Assembly: GCA_033239125.1 (NCBI GenBank)
Contig: BSWB01000002.1
Location: 153,064,409-153,128,408 of the forward strand
DNA length: 64,000 nt
Source of the DNA: Fagopyrum homotropicum
Taxonomy: Eukaryota; Streptophyta; Magnoliopsida; Caryophyllales; Polygonaceae
Direction of reading: 5' to 3'
Position 1 is the stretch's first letter, and each line of letters opens with the position of its first letter. The translations under genes and the position numbers were made by a program. The notes below the pieces were generated by a model. That model saw nothing but the letters and a program-made list of their open reading frames with translations, was not told where the DNA came from and did not search any database. Of this stretch, positions 43,940 through 53,655 are shown piece by piece.

Positions 43940-44124
43940 ATATTTATTTAGGTTTTTCATATATAACAACAACATAAGGATTATATTTTTGGTTTTCTAG
44001 AACCCTTTAGTGAAGAGGTTGCGAACCTATTAACTCTTAAATAAGTTTTTTTTTTTAACATTCTCACGATCGATGAATGTGTGTTGAAACTGTAGTGTTG
44101 CCAAAAACCATATTTTTCTCATAA
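43940..44124. repeat. Left part of duplicated block, copy B
   Basis: Bases 43945-44030 match 6856-6940. Bases 44060-44124 match 9945-10009. In copy A about 3 kb of inserted or diverged sequence separates these two pieces, while here they are adjacent. At 44124 the match stops abruptly at a CTAG. Confidence 0.75.
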
Positions 44125-44340
44125 CTAGTGGTATAAGTCCGTGCTACGCATGGGTCCGTTATATTTAAAAATAACTCGTGATATTATAATTAAGTGACTT
44201 AGTGTGACACAAAACAAAATACTTTATATTCTTATATGAATAAGGATTTCGAGAAGATTTAATAAGTTATGAAATGTTATGTGTTTTTATAATTGGGTTG
44301 GACTAAAGTATGAAGCAAAATGTATAATACATTCATTGAG
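44125..44340 (-). mobile_element. Helitron-like 3' terminus
   Basis: On the minus strand the sequence ends with a short GC-rich hairpin (CCATGC, loop GTA, GCACGG), then eleven bases, then CTAG, and then host T. These are the features of a plant Helitron 3' end. The homologous uninserted site in copy A (10009/10010) is an A/T junction, the Helitron target. The other end was not found and may have been replaced by the Mutator-like element. Confidence 0.55.
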
Positions 44341-44360
44341 ATAAATATAGAGTGATTTTA

Positions 44361-44535
44361 TCCGGCGCCGGCGTAGAGGCCGGCGCCGGCGCATTGCGAG
44401 TGCGCGCAAGGACTCGCGCACTCGAATGCGCAAGCGCGCGAGGGGGCGCGAGCGCAGGCCCTCGCGCATTGGGCCTGCGCGAGGCCCATGCGCGCGCCCA
44501 GCCCGCCTCCGCGCCTATTTAAGGAGGCGCGGAGG
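44361..44535. promoter_or_regulatory. GC-rich hairpins and TATA box of the PMD gene
   Basis: A strong inverted repeat (CCGGCGCCGGC / GCCGGCGCCGG) lies at 44360-44390. A second hairpin has 11-bp arms (CCTCCGCGCCT 44506-44516, AGGCGCGGAGG 44525-44535) whose loop holds the TATA-like TATTTAA at 44516-44522. The PMD start codon is about 160 bases downstream. The GC content contrasts sharply with AT-rich surroundings. Confidence 0.65.
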
Positions 44536-44678
44536 TCAGCCTCCTTTGCCCTTGTCTTCCCCGCTTCCGCTCCGCGTTCTTTGCCCTCGCGTTTCGCAGC
44601 CGTCGCGCACTTCCCTTGCCCTAGATTTTTTTTTCGCTTGTTTTCATCCATTTCTTCTTTTTTTCGATACGTGCAACA

Positions 44679-47193
44679 ATGGAGGAAGATTCAGCTATCG
44701 AGAGATCTAGGAGTAGACCACTTGTGAATCGATTCCAGGTTAGTTAATATTGTTTTTTTATCGTTTATTTATTTTTTGCATTATACTTGAAACTAGTTAG
44801 TTTAGTTAGGTTCGGTTAGTTAGGAATAATTGAAATTAGATTAATTTCGATAGTTAGTAGTATTGAAACTATTTAGTTTAGTTAGTTTGGTTAGTTAGGA
44901 ATAATTGTAATTGGACTATTATCGATAGTTAGTATTATTGAAACTACTTAGTTTAGTTAGGTTCGGCTAGTTAGGAATAATTGTATGATAGTTAATGTAA
45001 ATATATATATATATATATGTATATGATTATAATAATAACACAATTTTATATATAAATATATATATACATTTATAATATATATGTATATAATAGAAAAATA
45101 AAAATTTGAGTTAAAAAAATATACAGCATATGTTGAGGACTGTCAGTGAGAAGAGGAAGAGGGCGAGTAGATTAGTCACAGCTTCCGCCCGTCGAGAGGT
45201 TGTAGCTCGACGAGTTAGACTTGCATCGGCATCCGTTCAGGCACCTGTAGATGCAGCTGTAGAGGCATCCGTTGAGGCACCTGTTGATGCACCTACAGAT
45301 GCAGAGGTTCATGCACCTGTAGATGCAGTTGGCGAGGAGGATGTCGTACCTATTTCACTTACTGCTGATTACGACATGGAGGATTTTGCGCACGATATGT
45401 CTCATTTAGATGATATACTAGAGGATGAGCATGAGGAGATACGAGTTGAGGTAGAGCAGCAGCAGCAGGACATACCACAGCCGAGAGAGCCGGACGACTT
45501 ACCTGAGCATGTACGTGATGAGGAGCAGGTAGAGGAGGACGTACCTCCTCCTTTATTGACATGCTATGCTGACCACAGAGCCAGCGTTATATGGGCCGGT
45601 ATGGCTTCTCCCGTGATTAGAGTTGTTCGGAGGCTCGACACATTCAGTAGATTACGTGAGTGGCGACGAGATGTAGATGATGCATTTTCATGGTTTGGAT
45701 TAGCTAGACGCAGCGGACTGACGGATTTGGAGGACGTACAGTTTGGCGGCGTCGATCATTGTTTGATTACGGCGTTTGTCGAGAGGTGGCACCCAGAGAC
45801 AAACACATTTCACATGCCATGGGGGGAGATGGGAATAGCGCTACACGATGTTCAGATCATTATAGGACTACCAGTTGATGGAGATGCATTGGTGACTTCT
45901 GTCGATGATAGTGTACGACTTGATTGGCTAGTTCAGCGTCTTGGCTTATCACCAGCAGAGGCTAGACGTCAGACTTCACAACTATTCAACGATACTATTA
46001 GGCGTAGAGCCGCTGAGATGTTGGCCCTTCCAGAGCCTCCATATGACACTATTGCATCTGCATATCTGTTATTGTCCATATCGTCGACTTTGGTAGTCGA
46101 CAAGTCTACCAACAAGTTGCGAGGATGGCTTATTGATCTAGTACGAGATCATTTGAGGACAGACGCGTATGCTTGGGGCACCGGGACCCTTGCTTATCTT
46201 TACAGATGTTTGGGGGACGCCACCAGGAAGAGGGTGACGATGATGGCAGGATGTACTTCCCTGTTACAGGTGTGTTGTCGTAAATATTTTCCTTAATATA
46301 ACGTCACTTTATTAATAAGATTGAAATTAATAAAAAAAATTGTACAGTTTTGGATTTACGCACATTTCCCGTCATTGGGATGTGCCGCTGTGGAGGATCC
46401 GGATATGCTAGGTCATGCACGGTGGTGTTCGAGACTTTTTGTCCCGAAGACTCCGTCTATTACCGTAGAGAGGTTACACTCCTTATGAGCTCAGTTGGAC
46501 CAGATGAGGGCGGAGGATGTGTGCTTTACCCCGTATGATGAGCGGGTGCTTGATTTTGGCGTAGAGCATGGTGTTTCTCGGTATCGGGGTATCATACGGA
46601 TATCCGACATAGAGGAGGCGTATATGCCGGACCGTTTCTTGCGACAGTTTGGATACGTACAGACAGTGCCTCTACCCCGTATTCCTCCCATTCATGAGAT
46701 TCGTCCGGCGACCGGACGTGGATCTAGGCTTTCATATCCTCTCTCATACGATCGTTGGGTATCCCGCCATCTGGAGGAGACCAGAGTTTCACTAGTTGGA
46801 TTGATACCAGCTACCTCTCCTTGGCTCGTCGATGATGCGTACATGTCTTGGTATACGGTCCATTGCCATCCGTACGTCTTGCCGACGTCCATTGCACTCC
46901 AGTTACCTATAGACCGTCCCCCACCTGTTCCGGTTTCACATCAAAGAGTACGTTTGTTTTTAACATTTAAATTACTCTTTATTTTAATTTTCAATTATGT
47001 TAAAATTTTATTTTCTGTATTGCAGCGTCTTCACATTCTTATAGGAAATTTACGAGAGATGCAGGCTCGCGGTCTTCCGTATTCTGCAGAGGATATAAAT
47101 CACATGATAGCGGAGGCAGTTAGACGTACACCTCCTGTGGCTCCATCTCAGGTCCGGGCTACACAGCATCCTCCAGCTCCAGCACATTTGTAG
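44679..47193 (+). pseudogene. Plant mobile domain (PMD) protein gene of the MULE
   Basis: The exons are 44679-44738, 45127-46269, 46348-46947 and 47026-47193. All splice sites are GT-AG and in phase, giving 656 codons if one TGA at 46486-46488 is passed. After an acidic/repetitive N-terminus (repeats around APVDA), the PMD core has LRRLDTFSRLREWRRD-like sequence, FVERWHPETNTFHMPWGEMG, IALHDVQIIIGLPVDGD, a LRGWLIDLVRDHL stretch and TLAYLYRCLGDA. Exon 3 carries the C-terminal PMD half (LPRIPPIHEIRP). PMD proteins occur in plant nuclear proteins of the MAIN/MAIL group and in transposons. Their biochemical role is unclear. Intron 1 has three copies of an approximately 80-bp TTAGTTAG repeat. Confidence 0.88.
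44780..44990 (+). repeat. About 80-bp tandem repeat in PMD intron 1
   Basis: Three diverged copies of a unit running from ATTGAAACTA(G/T)TTAGTTTAG to GATAGTTAGTA. It lies wholly in the first intron, followed by a TATATATA run. Confidence 0.8.
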
Positions 47194-47477
47194 TTGTAGT
47201 TCACTACTCTTATATTTATTTTGGATGGATATTACACTTGAGCGTATGTTTTTTTTTATACTATTATGTTTATTTTGGATGGATAATATGTATTGTTTTT
47301 TACTTTTGATGTTTTCCTAAGTTTTTTTAGCGATTTTATTTCCCTTAAGTTTCAGTCAACTATTTCAAACTACTAAAACACAATGAGAACCATATATGAA
47401 ACCGACTAAATCAATGTTGTCAACAAGTACAATAAAAACGTCTAAAACACGATTTCAAGTAAGGTTTCTCAAAACGG
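47194..47477. other. Shared 3' zone between the two convergent MULE genes
   Basis: About 280 bp between the stop codons of the PMD and transposase genes. It is AT-rich and includes a duplicated TATTTTGGATGGATA word (about 47216 and 47270). No coding sequence. Transcription from both sides would end here. Confidence 0.6.
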
Positions 47478-48496
47478 CTAAAGATATCCTGCACTATTGT
47501 GTTCAACTCCCCATTCACGACGGAGATCCTCATAACGAGCTATCCTTTCAATGAACGGCGCATCCCATCCATCCACACTTGCATCATGGTTATTTTTCCA
47601 AGCGTCGCTCAACAACGGTAACGGAGCATCATCTTTTAACCATACCTACAAAAATAAAATTACAGAAAACGGTTAGTAAATATTAGGTCTAAATATACGT
47701 CCATTGAATGAAAGTAAATCGTCAACCTACCGGCACAAAGTGTGTGTTGTTATATATATAGGCTAACGAGCAAATGACCGTAGGGGCCTCTTGGTCGGGA
47801 ACGGTGGCAATCATAGGCAGGAATGTCGCTGAAATGTTCCCTAGGACAACCAATGCAATCTTATAGTAGGTGGCGGCTGCACATGCGATCATCGGTATTT
47901 CCATCCAATTTGGTTCTGGACACGGAGACTTACTCGTCCAATAAACGTTTTGAATGACTTCGTCAACATGATTGAAGATTCTACACTGCAATGATTAACA
48001 AGTAAGATTATGTAAAATCATGAATTATTATTAAAACTTTGGTGTAACCGGAAGACTTAGTTACCTTGGAATAAAATTCCCTTCTCGCATTTAACTCCAT
48101 AACCATATCTCGCCGTATTATCAAATAATCCTCATCCGAGAATCCCAAAACCGCGGAAATTGCTCTATATCCACAATGGCCGTCTCCTGGTACATCCCTT
48201 ACTCTCAATACATAAGGCTCCATGAACTTTGGAAAATCTTCTTCCCTCAAACAAAATTCGGTCTTCGCGGGTTGCTTTCCTTTACGTCGTGCTCTACTCG
48301 TAGGAGTCAACTCCGGTGTAGAATCTACATCTTTAGCTTTCTTCCCTTTCGAACGCCCAGGACCACGTGTAGCAGAATGCTCAAAAGAGCTAGGCTCTCT
48401 TCTAGTTGATCTCGGGATTGGAGGTCGTCCCTTTGCATTGGCCTTCTGTGCCGGCTCCTTCATTGTCGTACCCCTGGGGTTTTCCATGTCATCCAC
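47478..48496 (-). other. OTU-domain part of the MULE protein
   Basis: The OTU cysteine-protease (deubiquitinase-like) region begins about residue 660 of the spliced frame. It follows a Lys/Arg/Ser-rich linker containing RSKGKKAKD and RRKGKQPAK, which look like nuclear-localisation signals. It continues over three exons. Catalytic Asp/Cys (GDGHC) and the distant His (THFVPV) are all present, so the domain was intact when the element decayed. OTU enzymes remove ubiquitin. In a transposon it may protect or activate the transposase, but that is inference. Confidence 0.8.
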
Positions 48497-50576
48497 AAAA
48501 GATGCAATCTTATCTTACTCATCCGGGGTTAACATATTTGAGTCTATTCTTTCTCTAAACCTGTTCAGCGCCGCTTGATTCGGGTTCGAACGATCATCAT
48601 CATCATCATCATCACCAATATAACCATCCAAAAAATCAACCGGATTCCAATGAACTTGCTTCCAATAAGGGTGTATCTGTGACAAATAGATAGGTATACA
48701 AGCCCGGATCGCTAGTCTAAAGTCATGCACACACGGCACTCCATAAACCTCTCTCCAATAACTATCCCGACATCCTTCATCATCTCTTGTATGTCGAGCC
48801 TTGGTATAATTATTCCACAAGAGCGTGAAACACTCATTTGTTACGTAGTCACGGAGCAAGTCAAATATCGGTATACGCACCTGCAAAAAAGGTTTATTAA
48901 ATATCAAATAAATATTTAACATTATTTTCATCAATTAAACTATTGATATACTAACCTCTCGTGGAATCCTCTCCCGTGACATCTCTAGAGAAGCTTGTAG
49001 CTTTTGGACTTGGTCCGTGACCATCAAATGTATGCTATCACAAACCAGCTGAAATCCTGCAACGCTAGAATCTAGTGTTTGCTTCAACAACTTGTGCGCG
49101 GACTCACACCTAAGAAGAAAATTTTATTACAAAAAACGAAGAAATGTTTAACAATGTAGTGAATGTTTAAATAACTTACGCATTTGTCGTTCGTGTGCCG
49201 AAATGATGATGTAGGTCAGTCCATGCTCGAACGATTGTCTCCTTGTACGGGTCAAGCCAAGTCGTCTCTAGATAGGTCATTAACCTCGGAGATGATTGCC
49301 AATAGTCTCTCATTTCCAACAAACGGCGTTGGTAGCTTCCAGGGGATCTTGACTCGAACAAGGCATGACAATGGGATATGAAGAGTGCTTCCGCTTCCTT
49401 ATTGCGCAAAACAAGTGCCGCTCTGTTAAATATATTGCACTTTATGTGAAACGTGCACAATATATGCTTCACCTCGGGAAATACTACACCCAATGCGCTT
49501 ATAAGACCAAGCTCACGATCAGTGGCAATCACCTCCGGCGTCTTTCCGTATAACAAATGCCGGACCCTCCTCAAAGCCCACTCGTAATGATCTCTATTCT
49601 CCTGTGCCATGAACACAAAAGCAATTGTGAATGTCTTCTTGGTGCTAGTGATGCCTACGATCTCCAACAATGGCATATTGTACCTAAAAGTAATACGAAA
49701 CAAAGACTGAGTTACAATTTCTGAAGAAAATAAGAATGAGTGTATGAAATAAAATAAAAATGTGGCTTGAATTGAAGCTTACTTGTTGGTCTTATATGTC
49801 GAGTCCATCACAATAACATAGGGAAACATGTTGAGCAAATGCCTCGAGTCGGGATGTGAGATAAAGAAATCAATCACTTCATCGGAATCTTGACTTCTCC
49901 GAGTGTTTATATAGTATCCACGTTCCGTCAACGTGTGAAGTGCTTGTTGTAATGGAGATCTTCCTTCGGCTTGTTCCATTCTAATCTTCAAACCGGTGTT
50001 GTAAACTTGACGGATGGAGGTGACATTGTCGGGATCCTCTAATTGTACGGATTTTAATATATGTCTCGGTTTTAAGCCAGAATTCAATTCACGCTCCACC
50101 TTTCGGGTCTACTTCGGAGTCATACGTCCAACATATGCATGACCTCTTAACACCGAAGGAATGATATGGTTGTGGATTCCACATACAACCCTCACCGTCC
50201 ACTTTTCCTCTTCAATTTGGGTTCCTACAAGCTCAAACAAACACATACACTTCTTCGAGTTTTTTTTCCGGCTAGAACTTGGAACATGATCGGGATCTAC
50301 GTCTTTTTCTTTTCTCGGTCCTCCGTGTCTATCACAACCCAATTATAGGATACGAAAACACCTTCTATCCAACCATGATTTTTTAATGACCAACACCATA
50401 TTCATAGCGTTGGCCACATACCGAGCCCATCCCAAAAAGTTCTCTCTATCCGCAAAATATCCATGAAGCTCAAACTTTGAAGAATAATTGGTACCGAGAG
50501 CACGAGAGTAATCCATAAGAACCTAAATAAAAATAACATAGAATATTATTTTAAAAAAACACATCATTTTATTCTT

Positions 50577-50782
50577 GCATTGCTAATTCTATGATTTCGA
50601 TTCTCTATTCTAACATTGCTAATTCTATGATTCCGATTCTCTATTCTTGCATTGCTAATTCTATAATTCCGATTCTCTATTCTAAAATTGCTAATTCTAT
50701 GATTTCGATTCTCTATTGTAACATTGCTAATTCTATAATTCCGATTCTATATTCTAACATTGCAAATTCTATAATTCCGACA
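50577..50782 (-). repeat. 36-bp tandem repeat in transposase intron 1
   Basis: About 5.6 copies of a 36-bp unit (ATTGCTAATTCTATGATT + CCGATTCTCTATTCTAAC). Because 36 is a multiple of three, it gives a long plus-strand open frame that is not a gene. It is confined to the intron 50523-50831. Confidence 0.9.
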
Positions 50783-51004
50783 AAATAAAACGACATAACA
50801 GTAAAGTATAAAAATGAGTTTGTACACTTACTTCAAGTTTTGCGAGAATTTCTTCCGGATCACTATATTTTTCAATATCGAACGGCATCATCGAGCTTTC
50901 ACCATCGGATTCTACATCAACTTCATCGGAATACGACGACATTTTAACGACTTTTTTCTTTACGTTTTCTAACTTGTGGATGAAGGTAAATGAGTCTCAT
51001 ATGT

Positions 51005-51123
51005 TATTATATAGGCTCCAAAAATCCCCAACGGCTATATTCCCCCAACGGCTACATCCCCAACGGCTCTAATTCGAAAGTATAACGGGCGGACTCCGCC
51101 TCTATGAAGGCGCGAGTCCGCCC
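51005..51123 (-). promoter_or_regulatory. Promoter region of the transposase gene
   Basis: On the minus strand a TATA box (CCTATATAATAA) lies at about 51006-51017, some 65 bases before the ATG at 50942. Upstream are three AGCCGTTGGGG repeats (51025-51075) and a GC-rich hairpin (51084-51123) with arms GGGCGGACTC and GAGTCCGCCC. The arrangement mirrors the PMD end of the element. Confidence 0.65.
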
Positions 51124-51154
51124 GAATAGTAGCCCTGTAAATATATGTATGGAC

Positions 51155-51345
51155 AATTTTGGTAATAGACCTTTTTGAAAAACTAGAGTAGTAAATAGAC
51201 TTTTTAATTTTTTTAATTAAGTAAATGTACCCCCAACCTTTTGTATTTATTTTCAAACTCTACCCACTCTTCTCTGAAGGGGTACATTTACTAAACACAA
51301 AATTAGAAAAAGTCTTGTAAACCAAATTATTTCTATATGTATTAC
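51155..51345. mobile_element. Short foldback element (MITE-like)
   Basis: Left arm ATTTTGGTAATAGACCTTTTTGAAA to AGTAAATGTACCCCC. Right arm, inverted, GGGGTACATTTACTAA to AAGTCTTGTAAACCAAATTAT. About 190 bp in total with no coding capacity. The arms resemble those of the elements near 52040-52230 and 7107-8766. It lies just outside the transposase promoter. Confidence 0.6.
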
Positions 51346-51479
51346 ATAGAAAGTATATAAATGAGTTATATATATTGATTATCAAATGTGCATTAAAGAT
51401 GGCTACATTTATTTTAAAAAAAAATTCAATCTTATTTGTAGGTAGGATTAGAGAGACGGCGTCCCTCAATTTTTTTTCT

Positions 51480-53058
51480 CATCGATAACTTGCTAGATAT
51501 GGCTTAACACCACCCATGTAAGCTACATGAGTTATTTTTTTTCTTCTAAAAAAGTGTTTGTTGGAGTCATATCCCTTATTTTGATCCATTTATTTACCTT
51601 TATTGCTCTTACCACCCTCCCAACTTTCTCATTTGAACAAAGAGTTTGTTTTATTTCCTCTATATGTTCTAAGCGAATAATTGAACTACATATTTGATAG
51701 TTGTATAATTGTAAACATATGAATATCAAAAGGAAATATTTGGAGGTAATCATAGAAAGTTCCATTATTATCTTTAAGATTTTCAAAACATTGAATTTTT
51801 TTATTTCAAAAGATATTACATCAATTAAATTGATTATTTAAGAAAAAATAATCAAAAATAATATCAACTATTAACATTGAACCTAAAATAATATCAACTT
51901 TGAAAATTACTAGGAACGATACATTTTTTTAATATATATATATATATTTAAAATAAATCGTTTACTTGTGAAATTTATAACATTTATTGGGGATTTTTTT
52001 AATTTTTATTTATTTTAACTAGTTTTTAATAAATAAAAAAAGTATGGTCAATATCACTAGCTATGCCTTTTAACAATATTGGTCTATTAAGTAGGCGCAT
52101 AGCATAATCTCATTTAGTAAATATACTCTTAATAGAGTAATAGTGGTAAGAAATTAAAGTGATAAAAATTAGAGGGGTATAAAAAAAATCATAAAAAAGA
52201 GCCTATTTTACCAAATTCTTTCAAAAAAACATTCGATTGTTTAATTTAAAAATTAGTTAAAATACATAAAATTAAAAAACTCCCAAAAAAGTTATAAAAA
52301 AAATTCATAAGAAAATTATTTGTACAAAATTTTATTTTAAAGTTTTTTTTATAAATTTTTTTTAGTTTTTTTAAAAATAGTTACAAATTATTATTTTTTA
52401 AAAATTTATTTATATTTTTAACATATTAAATTTTATTAACTTGATTTAAAAAAAGAAAATCCACATCACATAATCATGATGACATGTAAAATTCTAGTTG
52501 TCATTTTATCTACGAAGTTAAAAAAATTTTGAAAAAATAAGACATATTTTTTTTGGTAAATATGTTGATAGTTTGTATTGTTTCTAGTAATTTTCAAAGT
52601 GGTGTTATTTTGAGTTTAATGTTGATAGTTGATATTATTTTGGGTTGTTTTTCAATTATTTAATAGTTGTATAAAAGAAAAGTTAAGTCATACCCGTTTA
52701 AAACGTATATCGTAGCGGCGTAGAATATATTTTTCAAAATTTATAATACGGCCAACGTGGGTTCAAAGCGTAAATAAAATAGGATTAAAGAAAATAAAGT
52801 AAGCAAAATAATAAACAAGGATGTTTTAAGATTTTGAAAAAGTACATTTAACAAAATTACATTTCTAAAAAAAATGAATAAAAAGGGAAATGTTTTGAGA
52901 GTTTGAGAGTATAAGAGAATATTGAAGATACCAATAGGAGGAAATGCTCATTAAAATTTAAAAATCTCATTCTTTATCTGACGAGGCTTTGATCGATAGG
53001 AATTTTGTAGTCAGTATCAGCGGACTCGGAAAATCTGTCAGATCATCAAATTTCAAGA
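51480..53058. repeat. Duplicated block, copy B, middle part
   Basis: It matches 10145-10400 and then 12165-13800 of copy A, joined without the solo LTR. It includes a shortened version of the foldback element (about 51835-52660) and an added short MITE-like insert at about 52040-52230. The empty target site of the solo LTR is GAATATC at 51721-51727. Confidence 0.88.
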
Positions 53059-53335
53059 TGCTAGGGTTTAAGGTGGTATTTGGGCACATCATGGAAGCAG
53101 GCAAGATGCTAGGGCTTAAGGTTGCCTTCGTTCGAGATTCTATATCTACCGCAAAACTTGCTCGCGGGTTGTGGAATCAGTCAATATTGAGAGTTCTTGT
53201 TTACCATCTTGATGGCACCGCATTTCATGTTACTATGTTAATTTGCAGAATCATTATGATGTCATTGCAAATAGAGGAGACGCAAGGCCAAACAAGACAA
53301 TTATATATAGAAAGCAACTTTGGACTGGACCTTAT
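53059..53335 (+). pseudogene. HSP70-like gene remnant, copy B
   Basis: It matches the start of exon 3 of the gene at 14149-16283: VVFGHIMEAGKMLGLKVAFV, RDSISTAKLARGLWN and VLVYHLDGTAFHV. After about 53245 the frame is lost. Exons 1-2, the rest of exon 3 and exons 4-5 are missing. Confidence 0.88.
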
Positions 53336-53655
53336 TTAGCATGTGTCCACTTTCCACTGCGCAATCAACATTTGTAAGTGCTGCATATGTCTATCCCATA
53401 ATTCAAATCACTCAAACGAAGTGTACATCATTGTTCAAGGGTAGGAATCTCATCATGCTCACTTCACTATAGTACAGTACAGTGGCAGCTTGAAATTGAT
53501 AGCCACTTGGGTTATATGGTGTGCTGCTTTGGAGCTGATTTTGTTATAATTTTCTATTCTTAATGCTCTGTAGGTCTAAGTACAATCAAGTAAGACAATT
53601 ATATATAGAATGAATCAGAATTAGCTGGCTAAGTCATCTTAGACAGGAGAAAAAA
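53336..53655 (+). promoter_or_regulatory. 5' flank of FRO copy B with TATA box
   Basis: A TATATATA at about 53600-53607 lies some 50 bases before the FRO start codon. The 20-base surrounding word AAGACAATTATATATAGAA also occurs at about 53298, a small duplication. No further regulatory motif is claimed. Confidence 0.5.

Larger units (their letters stand above)
47478..50942 (-). pseudogene. FAR1-type MULE transposase fused to an OTU protease domain
   Basis: The exons (minus strand) are 50942-50832, 50522-49783, 49683-49180, 49109-48956, 48880-48065, 47985-47731 and 47645-47478. Phases agree throughout, for 915 codons. In order the domains are an acidic start, a FAR1-like DNA-binding region (LGCDRHGGPR, KKCMCLFELVG, GIHNHIIPSVLRGHAYVGRM), a MULE transposase core with acidic residues in VIVMDSTYKTN, VIATDRELGLISALG and CESAHKLL, a GVPCVHDF segment, an acidic linker and an OTU domain. 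The OTU domain has DVPGDGHCGYRAIS with catalytic Asp and Cys, and NNTHFVPV with the His. In-frame stops lie at 50343-50345, 50109-50111 and 48515-48517. Confidence 0.88.
44341..51140. mobile_element. MuDR-like element with PMD and transposase-OTU genes
   Basis: Two multi-exon genes converge tail to tail: a plant-mobile-domain gene (plus, 44679-47193) and a FAR1/MULE transposase-OTU gene (minus, 50942-47478). Each is read from near an outer end that carries a GC-rich hairpin (about 44361-44535 and 51084-51123) and a TATA box. This is the layout of maize MuDR. I could not define exact terminal inverted repeats or a 9-bp target duplication, so the outer limits are approximate. In-frame stops in both genes show that this copy is inactive. 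It lies within copy B of the duplication and has no counterpart in copy A. Confidence 0.8.

Noticed and set aside
45359..45562. Minus-strand frame inside the PMD gene
   Set aside because: It is an antisense shadow of PMD exon 2, which has the conserved domain.
50591..50788. 65-codon plus-strand frame of repeated NIANSMI(P/S)ILYS
   Set aside because: It is generated by 36-bp repeats inside an intron of the minus-strand transposase gene.
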